From: Thermoguttaceae bacterium | GTDB taxonomy: Bacteria; Planctomycetota; Planctomycetia; Pirellulales; Thermoguttaceae | NCBI GenBank assembly: GCA_017408405.1 | Contig: JAFQUP010000161.1 | Location: forward strand, 1-45,283 | DNA: 45,283 bases | Reading direction: 5' to 3' | Made by a program: the position numbers and the translations under genes | Part shown: positions 1 to 7,628 of the stretch, one piece after another | Position numbering within the stretch: position 1 is the stretch's first letter | Layout of the letters: each line of letters starts with the position of its first letter | Notes under the pieces: generated by a model | Told to the model about the DNA's origin: nothing | What the model saw: only the letters and a program-made list of their open reading frames with translations | Database searches by the model: none

Positions 1-897
1 CTTTTCCGCGGCAACCTGGGCAAATCCGGCAAAAATGATGATCCGGTCGACGGCACCAAAGCTGCTCCGTTCATCATCCAGATCTCCCGCGGCGCTCGCG
101 GTTACTCCGACAAGCGCATCCTCGAAGGTCTGATCCGCGCCTGCGACGAAACGTTCCCGGAAGCCATTTTCGCCGTTCACCTTGACCACGGCACGGAAGA
201 AGTCTGCTACGACTGCATCGACAGCGGTTTCTATTCCTCCGTCATGATCGACGCTTCCCACGAAGAATTCGAAAAGAACATCGAGATCACCAAACGCGTC
301 GTTGACCGCGCCCATGCCAAAGGCATCGTCGTGGAAGCTGAACTTGGTCAGCTCGGCGGCGTTGAAGAAGACGTCGTTGGTTCCGTGAAACTGACGGATC
401 CGGCCGATGCCGTGAAATTCATCGAAGCGACCGGCTGCGACTCTCTGGCCGTCGCCATCGGCACCTCCCACGGTGCGTTCAAATTCTCCGGCAAACAGGG
501 CCTGCATTTCGACGTCCTGAGCGAGATCCAGAAAGCCGTCAACAGCGTGAAGCCGAACTTCCCGCTCGTCATGCACGGTTCTTCCAGCGTTCCGCAGGAA
601 TGGGTCGCCCGCATCAACAACGCCGGCGGTAACCTCGCTGGTGCTTCTGGTGTGAATGAAGACGAATACTTCAAAGCCGCTCAGATGGGCGTCTGCAAGA
701 TCAACATCGACACCGACGGCCGTCTGGTCTGGTGCGCCACGCTGCGTGAAGAATTCCGCGATCATCCGGAAGTGTTCGATCTGCGTCCGTCCGGCCAGGT
801 CTTCATGAAGAACTACGCCGACTACATCGTCCACAAGAACCAGAAGCTCGGTTCCGCCGGTACGCTGGCTGACGTCGCCGCCGCTCTCGGCAAATAA
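1..897 (+). CDS. fba: Class II fructose-bisphosphate aldolase (5' end missing)
   Basis: The open frame runs from base 1 with no start codon in the window, so the first few dozen residues are missing and 298 are visible. The enzyme is a zinc-dependent cytosolic aldolase that interconverts fructose 1,6-bisphosphate with dihydroxyacetone phosphate and glyceraldehyde 3-phosphate in glycolysis and gluconeogenesis. Family motifs seen are HLDHG (zinc and catalytic region), GFYSSVMIDASH, EAELGQLGG, MHGSSSVP and KINIDTDGR, all in the expected order. The gene stops at TAA and is followed 40 bases later by a strong terminator, so it ends its transcription unit. Codons are strongly biased to C in third position, unlike most neighbours, which fits high expression. 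The internal ATG at 244 is not the start, because conserved sequence continues upstream of it. A tagatose-bisphosphate aldolase is the only close alternative. Confidence 0.95.
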   Translation, partial: LFRGNLGKSGKNDDPVDGTKAAPFIIQISRGARGYSDKRILEGLIRACDETFPEAIFAVHLDHGTEEVCYDCIDSGFYSSVMIDASHEEFEKNIEITKRVVDRAHAKGIVVEAELGQLGGVEEDVVGSVKLTDPADAVKFIEATGCDSLAVAIGTSHGAFKFSGKQGLHFDVLSEIQKAVNSVKPNFPLVMHGSSSVPQEWVARINNAGGNLAGASGVNEDEYFKAAQMGVCKINIDTDGRLVWCATLREEFRDHPEVFDLRPSGQVFMKNYADYIVHKNQKLGSAGTLADVAAALGK

Positions 898-936
898 GAA
901 ATTTTTCAGCGGTCTTCGGACTGCCTGAACGCGCAC

Positions 937-969
937 GACCCCGGCTTTTTCAAGTCGGGGTCTTTTTTT
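937..969 (+). terminator. Rho-independent terminator of the aldolase gene
   Basis: A perfect 7-bp GC-rich stem (937-943 with 956-962) with a 12-base loop is followed by seven T. It sits 40 bases after the aldolase stop codon. Confidence 0.9.
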
Positions 970-1047
970 GCGGCGAGTGTGCCTCGCGTGAATCTTAACA
1001 CTTTCCGAAACCGCCCGCGCCTCCTGTCTCGCTGTGTTCGCTTCTTC

Positions 1048-2322
1048 CTAAAAAGACTTTTCTTTTAAAATCCGGGTCCATTTGCCGACCAATTTCAGGT
1101 AATGGTCGCTTGGCAGACCGTCGTGGTCGAGGAAACGGCTTTCGCCAACAGGCGGTGTCGGCGTGCATTTGAAGATGGCGGTCGCTTCATCCAGCTCGTC
1201 AAACATTGCCTGGTAGATCATCGACGCACCGGCATTCACGTGTTCGCGGTACTGTGTTTCGAGAAACTCACCGCCAAGGCGCGGGATCGCGTCGAATGGA
1301 GCGTACTGGCCGCGTCCTTTCTGGAGATTCTGCCAGGAAAAACCGGGGAAAACGACGGGGAGGTACTCGACTCCGTTTTCCGCGCACCATTTCATGTCCG
1401 GGACAGTTACGCGGCGGATGAAATTCCGCACGTCGTCTGGAGTGCCGAAGCGTCCGACGGTCCACGGGGACACGATATCCGCTTCACGGATGATGTTGTG
1501 GAGGAGCGGGTCGGAAACCGCGTCGTTTTTCAGTTCGCGCCAGTATGTCGGAACGCCGATCATGACGGTGAAACCGCCGTATTTTGGATCGTGTTTCAGG
1601 AACCGGATGAGTTCGAGCGTCTTTTCGAGCGAGTACCGGCGTCCGTCACTGAATCCGATCCCCCAGACCGCCACAACGGGCTTTCCGTTGTGGTGGAGAT
1701 ACGCGGCATCTTCTGGAGAACGGCCTAGATCCAGCGTGTCGATGATTCGTTTCCAGTCCGCGATGACTTCCGAATCGATCGTTCGGTCATTTTTTCCAGA
1801 GAGGTCGAACATTAGTGCCCAGCACCGTCCCGTCGCGTTTGCTGAGGCGCGGACGTTCTTCAGGACCGTGTCGAGCCGGGCGAGATGAGCGTGATTTTGG
1901 GGAGAGCAGCAGAAACGCTGGAGCAACACGCCGTCCAGACCGTAATCCCTCATCCACTCGAAGTGCCGCAGAACTGTCCGGGGATTCTGCGAGCTGAAAA
2001 CGTACGCGGGAGAACCGTCTGCGAAACGGAACGGAGTTTCGTATTTCTCAGAGTCCTCCATCTCGCTCATGTCCGGCCAAATCTCGATCCCGGCGTATCC
2101 CGGCTCAAATTTTCCGGCATTCTGGTAGTGGATCCAATCCGCTCCGCTTCCGTCACCTTTGGCCGTAAACCAGCCCTGGTACCCGCAGAGGACTTTTCCG
2201 TGCATGGAATCACAGGAGACTTTTTCTTCCGCGAAAAGTACCGAAGAAAGGAAAAGATACGAGAAAAGAATTGCTGGAAGGCAGAGAAAATGAAAACATC
2301 TCGGAATGAACGTTTTTTTCAT
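1048..2322 (-). CDS. Secreted glycoside hydrolase, GH71/GH99-like
   Basis: A 424-residue protein with a clear N-terminal signal peptide (basic start, hydrophobic stretch to about residue 30, probable cut near LFA). After it come KVLCGYQGWF, a GYAGIEIWPDMSEM segment, YGLDGVLLQRF, a WGIGFSDGRRYS segment and the C-terminal MFDELDEATAIFK. This arrangement is typical of bacterial proteins annotated as GH71/GH99-like, a TIM-barrel group that includes endo-acting mannosidases and alpha-1,3-glucanases. I infer a periplasmic or exported enzyme acting on a polysaccharide or glycan; the substrate cannot be told from sequence. The acidic residues in the FDELDE segment are plausible catalytic-site residues by family resemblance. 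It is a single gene read toward the aldolase, with a gap of 185 bases to the isomerase-like gene behind it. No partner transporter or SusCD pair is visible. Confidence 0.8.
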   Translation of the reverse strand: MKKTFIPRCFHFLCLPAILFSYLFLSSVLFAEEKVSCDSMHGKVLCGYQGWFTAKGDGSGADWIHYQNAGKFEPGYAGIEIWPDMSEMEDSEKYETPFRFADGSPAYVFSSQNPRTVLRHFEWMRDYGLDGVLLQRFCCSPQNHAHLARLDTVLKNVRASANATGRCWALMFDLSGKNDRTIDSEVIADWKRIIDTLDLGRSPEDAAYLHHNGKPVVAVWGIGFSDGRRYSLEKTLELIRFLKHDPKYGGFTVMIGVPTYWRELKNDAVSDPLLHNIIREADIVSPWTVGRFGTPDDVRNFIRRVTVPDMKWCAENGVEYLPVVFPGFSWQNLQKGRGQYAPFDAIPRLGGEFLETQYREHVNAGASMIYQAMFDELDEATAIFKCTPTPPVGESRFLDHDGLPSDHYLKLVGKWTRILKEKSF

Positions 2323-2436
2323 GATTTTGACTTTTGTTTGGAAAAAATATTTTGGTTTTTGTGAAATGGGATGGATTCAAATTCTCATTTTAATGAACGT
2401 TTCTGAAAAAGTCAAGAGGCTGTTTTCGTTTTGCCA

Positions 2437-2477
2437 TAAAAAAAGGAAAAGGCAGAGAAACCTCCTGTCTTTTCCTT
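2437..2477 (-). terminator. Rho-independent terminator of the isomerase-like gene
   Basis: On the minus strand a stem of about 13 bp (2443-2455 with 2465-2477, one G-T wobble) is followed by a run of T (plus-strand A at 2438-2444). It lies 30 bases after the stop codon of the gene at 2508-3524. Confidence 0.85.
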
Positions 2478-2507
2478 ATGTTTCTAAACATCAGAAACCA
2501 AAGAAAT

Positions 2508-3524
2508 TTAGAAACCGCGATCGGCCAAAATATCGTCGAAATCACGGAGATGATAATCGATTCCGACGTAATCGAGAAGACGGCACAGAGCGCGCTGTGC
2601 GACACCGACGCCGTCCGGCCCGCTATATCCGCCGAACTGACCGCCGCCTTTGACGTGCGGTTCAAGATCGACAAAGAATCCCGGGATTCCGCGTGCCTTG
2701 AGTTTCGTGTCGATTTCCGGAAGAGCTTTTTTCAGTTCACGGAAGATGGCCTCATGCCCGCCGTCGCCCAGGTCGCAGGGAACGAAATTCTTCAGCTGCT
2801 CTTCGTCGATCGGGTCCCCCTTTTTCACTGGTTTAGGATGGCGATAATCCTTCACGTGGAACCAGCCGAGTCCCGGCAGGCAGGAACGGAACTGGTCGAG
2901 GATCTCGCAGGAATCGAATCCCTGAACGACGAGGTTTCCAACGTCGAAAACGAGCGTCATGGATGGATGATTGATTTTCTGGTAAAGTTCAGCCATGAGC
3001 CAGCCGTTTCCGCCGACGAGATTCGGTTCCACTTCCAGCCCAAACGTCAGGTCGCTTCGATGGCACATCTCGGCGATTTGTGAAAGCTGATCGACGGCCT
3101 GATTCATGTAGTCGTGCGGGTCTTTGCCGAAGGGATGATAGAAAGAAAAACCGCGGATGAGCTTGCTTTCCAGCGCATGCGTGATTTCGCAGGCACGGTT
3201 GACTTCATCAAGATACTCATTGAAGGGGACGTAACGGTTTTTGGTGCCGTCTTCCTCATCGACGAGCTTGACTTTACCAATTGGTGAACCGATTGAGGAG
3301 ACATTCAGACCGAAATCGTTCTGGATCTCGCGAATCGTCTGAATCTCGTCCATGGTTAGTGCCATCACGTTTTTCGTACCGTTTCCGACATCGATGAATC
3401 GGATACTGTAGTACTGAAGTCCAATGGCCGCGTACGCGGTGAACTGTTCCTTGATGGACTTTTCAAGCTGTTTGGAAACGCCTTCATCAGCGAAACCGGT
3501 CAAAATTACCTGAGGTTTGGTCAT
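2508..3524 (-). CDS. Sugar phosphate isomerase/epimerase family protein (xylose isomerase-like TIM barrel)
   Basis: A 338-residue cytosolic protein of the AP endonuclease family 2/xylose isomerase-like TIM-barrel group. Members isomerise or epimerise sugars, often using a divalent metal. The spaced ligand-type segments are visible: GLEVEPNL, VFDVGNLV, WFHVKDYRHP and FVDLEPH, giving the Glu-Asp-His-Glu set expected at the barrel mouth. The frame is open further upstream, but the start at MTKPQVILTGFADEG is preferred: an AAGGAA ribosome site lies seven bases before it and the upstream residues look like random AT-rich translation. The true substrate is unknown; proteins of this group act on hexoses, inosose or hydroxypyruvate. 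Its nearest neighbours are a glycoside hydrolase downstream and a membrane cluster upstream, each separated by more than 100 bases, so it is probably expressed alone. Confidence 0.8.
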   Translation of the reverse strand: MTKPQVILTGFADEGVSKQLEKSIKEQFTAYAAIGLQYYSIRFIDVGNGTKNVMALTMDEIQTIREIQNDFGLNVSSIGSPIGKVKLVDEEDGTKNRYVPFNEYLDEVNRACEITHALESKLIRGFSFYHPFGKDPHDYMNQAVDQLSQIAEMCHRSDLTFGLEVEPNLVGGNGWLMAELYQKINHPSMTLVFDVGNLVVQGFDSCEILDQFRSCLPGLGWFHVKDYRHPKPVKKGDPIDEEQLKNFVPCDLGDGGHEAIFRELKKALPEIDTKLKARGIPGFFVDLEPHVKGGGQFGGYSGPDGVGVAQRALCRLLDYVGIDYHLRDFDDILADRGF

Positions 3525-3656
3525 GGTTAATTTCCTTAAAAAACGTGGGATGGAAAAAATAAAACGAACGTAAAATATTTTGAGACCGTTAAGTGAAAGA
3601 GGGAATTTCATTCTCTCACGTTTGACTCATCGTCTTTTAGGGCGATTTTAAACAGG

Positions 3657-5888
3657 TCAGATTTCAAAATTAAATGTTTCCATGATGATTCTCCAAATAC
3701 GGAAAGCGATTGTCTGCGGCTCCGCGTGGATTTTTGCCTGTCCGGTAAGCCCAACTTCCATTAAACCTTCCGAATTATCGAGAGGAACGTCCACTTTGTA
3801 CGACGGGATTTGCGGTTTTTCGGTTCCATCCTGGTCCGTTACGGTAGAGACTTCACCTTTATTTTTGTTTGAGAGACGCGCGGAAACGGCTTTGATTTCT
3901 TCTGTCGCGACATCCGTGGTTTCTCCCGTAAAAGTCCTGAAAGGGCATTCATTCAGATTGACGTCAACTCTTTGTCCGCGTTTGATGAAGTCTTTCTGGG
4001 ACTGCGTAACGACGAGGGTCGCTTTCATTTTTTCAGGGTCTCCAATGAGACAGAATGCGTCGCCTGTTTTCATGAAAGCGCCAAGATTCCGTTCCTGAAA
4101 AGGCGTTCCGTACCAGGAAGGGAGCAGACCGTCCCGTTCCATTTTTTTCGTGAGCGGAGCCGGAACCACGACTCCGCTTCGTGAAGCGCGGATGATAAGG
4201 CGCTCTTTGTCGTCCATTCTCTGCTGAAGATCCTTGACGGCCGCTTCAAGAGCTTTTTGGACAATTGGAATCTGCGCCTCCGCCGTTGGGTCCAGCTTGG
4301 CGAGTGCCGGCAGATTTGCCAATTGGGTTCGGAGTCGAGCAGCCTCGCGTTCCAGTTCCCGGATGCGAATATCAAGGTCCGGGTCTGCCAAAACCGCCAG
4401 AATTTGCCCTTTTTGAACGGCATCACCGGCGGAAACGTTCAGCTCCATGAGAGTTCCGGGTACCAGAACGTAAACGGTATCCCCCTGCGCGTACTGAATT
4501 TCAACAGGAGTGAAGATACGGAAAGGAAACTTTACGAACAGGATGACGGAAATGAGTCCGATGAACGCGGCCAATGAGAGGTAAAAACGTACTTTTTTCA
4601 CTTTTTCCAGTCTCCCCGGAACATAAAAGAATTTCGCCACTTTATAGAGCGGCATGACGACCAGTCCGAACAGGGACATGAAAACGATAGTAAACCCGAG
4701 TACCTGAAGTCCGTACGGCTTGAAGACCTGAAGGAGAAACAGTGTGATGGAGAGAGTCACGACCCATCGATAGCACGCGGCAGCCACGGCGTAAAGCGCG
4801 AACATGAGCTGATTCCGCTGCGGAAGAAAGGGGTCATCCGGATATTCAAGCCCCAAAAACCATTCACCTGCTTTTCGGCTTAAGATACTTGTTGCTTTCT
4901 GACGCATGTTTGGAATTTCCATAATATCTGCCAGTACGTAGTAACCGTCGTAACGCAAAAGCGGATTTGCGTTAAAGATGATGGTACTGACAGAAGAAAT
5001 GAACATGACATTCAGGCAGATATTATGCAGAAGTCCCGGATTTGAGTACCACCAGATGAAAGTGGCGAAAGCCGCGAGCCATACTTCGACAAAGATTCCG
5101 GCAAATCCGATCGCGGCACGGCGCCATTTACTCGGGAGCATCCATGAGTCGGACACATTGCAGTAAAGACATGGAGTCAGAACGAGAATCATGACGCCCA
5201 TTTCATGACATTCGCCTCCAAAATGTTTGCAGGTGAGTCCGTGCCCAAATTCATGAATGACTTTTGTCATTCCGAGCACCACCGCGAGCCAGAGCCCATT
5301 TTCCGGGGTGAAAAATTGGTAAAATCCGGGAAGTTTCGAGTAAAAAGTATCGAAATGCGTCAAAACCAGCAGGAGGGCACTGATCATCATCACGAGTGAA
5401 AGAAACATCGTGAATGGATGGAAAAACCACGCGACAAAAGGATAAAGTGCGTTCAGAAGGCGTTCCGGGTCAAAACCCTTGAAGCGAATGCACAGGATAT
5501 TGGTGAAAGCGCCAATGAGTTCCTGTCGACGGCGTTTGACCGCGCGTTCGTACAGTTGGTATCCCTGATCGTGAACGCCGGTGAGAATCAGACCGCTTCG
5601 GTGAAGGGTGCCGATGAACTGTGAAAGTTCCTCAAGCGTGATTTTCTGCGGAGGAAATTCCTTCTCAAATTTTTCCTTGATCTCGTCCAGGGACAGACGG
5701 CCGTCCAGCATATTTAAAATCGCGAACTCCTCTTCCTGAAAACGATAATATTTCAGGCCGATCGGGTCTTTGACGATCCAGTACGTTTTGCCAAGATAAC
5801 GCTGTTTTTTCGCGCTGAGGTCCTGGCGTACGCGGATCGGTAAAGTGCGCGCGCTGCTGGAAACCAGACTGTCGGAAAGTGTCGCCAT
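3657..5888 (-). CDS. PqqD-like / M50 site-2 protease / HlyD fusion membrane protein
   Basis: A 743-residue protein with three parts. Residues about 30-105 look like a PqqD-type winged helix (YYRFQEEEFAILNMLDGRLS followed by LEELSQFIGTLHRSGLI). Residues about 145-460 form a polytopic M50 metalloprotease: HEFGH at 212-216 gives two zinc ligands and the catalytic Glu, and NANPLLRYDGYY gives the third ligand at Asp314. Residues about 465-740 are a HlyD-type adaptor with a lipoyl-like segment, a short coiled coil and a beta-barrel. The active site looks intact. PqqD-type domains often bind precursor peptides of RiPPs, and HlyD proteins span the periplasm in export systems, so a role in cutting and moving a peptide or lipidated substrate is an inference. 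It is the last gene of a three-gene minus-strand cluster, 71 bases after the HlyD gene. No clear Shine-Dalgarno is seen before the ATG. Confidence 0.85.
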   Translation of the reverse strand: MATLSDSLVSSSARTLPIRVRQDLSAKKQRYLGKTYWIVKDPIGLKYYRFQEEEFAILNMLDGRLSLDEIKEKFEKEFPPQKITLEELSQFIGTLHRSGLILTGVHDQGYQLYERAVKRRRQELIGAFTNILCIRFKGFDPERLLNALYPFVAWFFHPFTMFLSLVMMISALLLVLTHFDTFYSKLPGFYQFFTPENGLWLAVVLGMTKVIHEFGHGLTCKHFGGECHEMGVMILVLTPCLYCNVSDSWMLPSKWRRAAIGFAGIFVEVWLAAFATFIWWYSNPGLLHNICLNVMFISSVSTIIFNANPLLRYDGYYVLADIMEIPNMRQKATSILSRKAGEWFLGLEYPDDPFLPQRNQLMFALYAVAAACYRWVVTLSITLFLLQVFKPYGLQVLGFTIVFMSLFGLVVMPLYKVAKFFYVPGRLEKVKKVRFYLSLAAFIGLISVILFVKFPFRIFTPVEIQYAQGDTVYVLVPGTLMELNVSAGDAVQKGQILAVLADPDLDIRIRELEREAARLRTQLANLPALAKLDPTAEAQIPIVQKALEAAVKDLQQRMDDKERLIIRASRSGVVVPAPLTKKMERDGLLPSWYGTPFQERNLGAFMKTGDAFCLIGDPEKMKATLVVTQSQKDFIKRGQRVDVNLNECPFRTFTGETTDVATEEIKAVSARLSNKNKGEVSTVTDQDGTEKPQIPSYKVDVPLDNSEGLMEVGLTGQAKIHAEPQTIAFRIWRIIMETFNFEI

Positions 5889-5959
5889 CGGAAATAGTAA
5901 TCAGTTAAATAATTGATCAGTGAATAGTGAGTAAGGAACGATAGGGAAGTCAAAAATTT

Positions 5960-7486
5960 TTATCTTCCAATACTTTTAACTTCCGCGCGCATACCGGGCT
6001 GAAGGATCCAGTAGCCTTTCTGAATAGCTGTTTCAGATTGGTTTTTGAATGGCTGCCACGTGTTTTCAATGTCGACCCACACCTGGTACATATCGCCAAT
6101 GTCGTGCGAGGGTTTGATGAAAGTGACCGTTCCCTGGACTTCACGTCCGATTGTCGGAATGAAAAGTTTTACCGGCTGACCAAAAACAGATTCCGGGGGA
6201 GTTTTGCTTTCAATTCGAAAACTGTATCGGATTGGATTCATTTGAACCAGATGAAGAATAGGATCTCCAGGTTTGAGCCATTCTCCCTCTTTACGGAAAA
6301 TTTCCATGACGACTCCGTCATGAGGAGAGTGAATTTCAAAACGGGTTTGGTCGAGTTTGGCAGCATCAAGTTCTGCCATCGACACATTGTAGTTCTGCGC
6401 GGCGACTTTCAATTCCTGCTGCGCCTGCTCAATTTGAAGATTGGCCTGCGTTTTGGAAAGCACTAACCGATTATACTCGACATCCGGGACCGTATTGGGT
6501 ACTTTGTGGTTGGCCTCATCCGCTTTTTTGATTTCAGCGTCCGCGACGGCATGAGCCGCTATGGCGTATCGAACGTTGACGTCATTTTTCATTTGGATTT
6601 CGGCAGATTCCTTTTTGGCCTCCGCGACGTTGACGGCCATGACTGCCTGGCGGTCGTCAAGCTGAACGAGGATTTCATCTTTTTTAATTTGAGCGAAATC
6701 CTGAACGTAAAGTTTCCGCATGACTCCTGCTTCTTCGGCAGGAACATCAACTTCGTAAATTGGGACAATCAAACCGTTTTCGACAGCGCGGGGAATGGAG
6801 TCCACGGTTACGGTTCCGGATGACGTGTTCTGTTCTGAAATGGAAAGGGAAGAGGAAGCTTCCAGCTTGTCCGTGAAGTTTTCAGAGCTTGAAAACGCAG
6901 AGAAATCGGAAGCGGGAGAAGAGGTTGGTGCTGCTGCCCCCTGAATTGGCGTATCGAGGCCAGGAATGGCCGAAAGAGGATCCGCGAGTGAGGAATCGTC
7001 GCCAGGCAGATCGCTTACTTTTTGAAATTTACGGCGTTTCGCGGGTGAAGCAGCTGGTGAAGAGGAAACGGCAGTCTGTTCGGGAGCCGATTTCAGTTCG
7101 GGAGAGTTTCCAAAATCCGCGGCGGTCTCCAATCCGGAAATATTACCTGAATTGGAAATGCTGTTTTGCGCGGAAGGAACGCTCGGATGCGCTGCGGTTA
7201 CCGGTAATAAGTTACGAAGTGAATCGGAAGTGGAATTTGAGAGAATATCCGTATTCAGAGTGACTTGGTTTGCCGTACTCGTGGTGAAATTCTCGGAGTT
7301 TTTATTTTTGGGAATCTCAGGAGAAAAAGCGTTGGAATTTTCCAGAGGCGATTTGTCTGGCGTTGATTCGGCTGAAGTTTTTTCACCGGGATATTTAAGA
7401 GATTCAGGACCGAGGAGCCAGAGCCCGAGTACGGCGGTACCGGTAATAAGGATGAAGCTCGTCAGGATCAGGATCGTTCGTTTCAT
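5960..7486 (-). CDS. HlyD-family periplasmic adaptor protein
   Basis: A 508-residue membrane-fusion protein. An N-terminal anchor or signal segment (about 5-26) is followed by an unusually long Ser/Pro/Thr/Asn-rich linker to about residue 220. Then comes the adaptor core: a first lipoyl half (IVPIYEVDVPAEEAGVMRKL, then KKDEILVQLDDRQA), an alpha hairpin (about 280-375), the second lipoyl half (FEIHSPHDGVVMEIFRKEGE) and a beta-barrel. Such proteins link an inner-membrane transporter to an outer-membrane channel. No RND, ABC or MFS pump lies beside it; the partners at hand are the M50/HlyD protein after it and the GAF/HlyD protein before it. A GGGG ribosome site lies seven bases before the ATG. 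The long disordered linker may let the core reach across a wide periplasm. Confidence 0.85.
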   Translation of the reverse strand: MKRTILILTSFILITGTAVLGLWLLGPESLKYPGEKTSAESTPDKSPLENSNAFSPEIPKNKNSENFTTSTANQVTLNTDILSNSTSDSLRNLLPVTAAHPSVPSAQNSISNSGNISGLETAADFGNSPELKSAPEQTAVSSSPAASPAKRRKFQKVSDLPGDDSSLADPLSAIPGLDTPIQGAAAPTSSPASDFSAFSSSENFTDKLEASSSLSISEQNTSSGTVTVDSIPRAVENGLIVPIYEVDVPAEEAGVMRKLYVQDFAQIKKDEILVQLDDRQAVMAVNVAEAKKESAEIQMKNDVNVRYAIAAHAVADAEIKKADEANHKVPNTVPDVEYNRLVLSKTQANLQIEQAQQELKVAAQNYNVSMAELDAAKLDQTRFEIHSPHDGVVMEIFRKEGEWLKPGDPILHLVQMNPIRYSFRIESKTPPESVFGQPVKLFIPTIGREVQGTVTFIKPSHDIGDMYQVWVDIENTWQPFKNQSETAIQKGYWILQPGMRAEVKSIGR

Positions 7487-7628
7487 GGTTTACCCCAAAT
7501 GACAGCAGGCAGTTTTGATTACTGTTTTCTGCCGTTTTAATGTTTGATGGAAGTTAATTAAACTTTTGAAGTTACTTTGGAAATGAAAAGGTATTGTCTG
7601 TCGTCAGACACCTTGAGAAAGGGTTGGT

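Noticed and set aside
2478..3083. 201-codon open frame on the plus strand
   Set aside because: It lies antisense to the sugar isomerase-like gene, has no ribosome site and translates the complement of conserved motifs.
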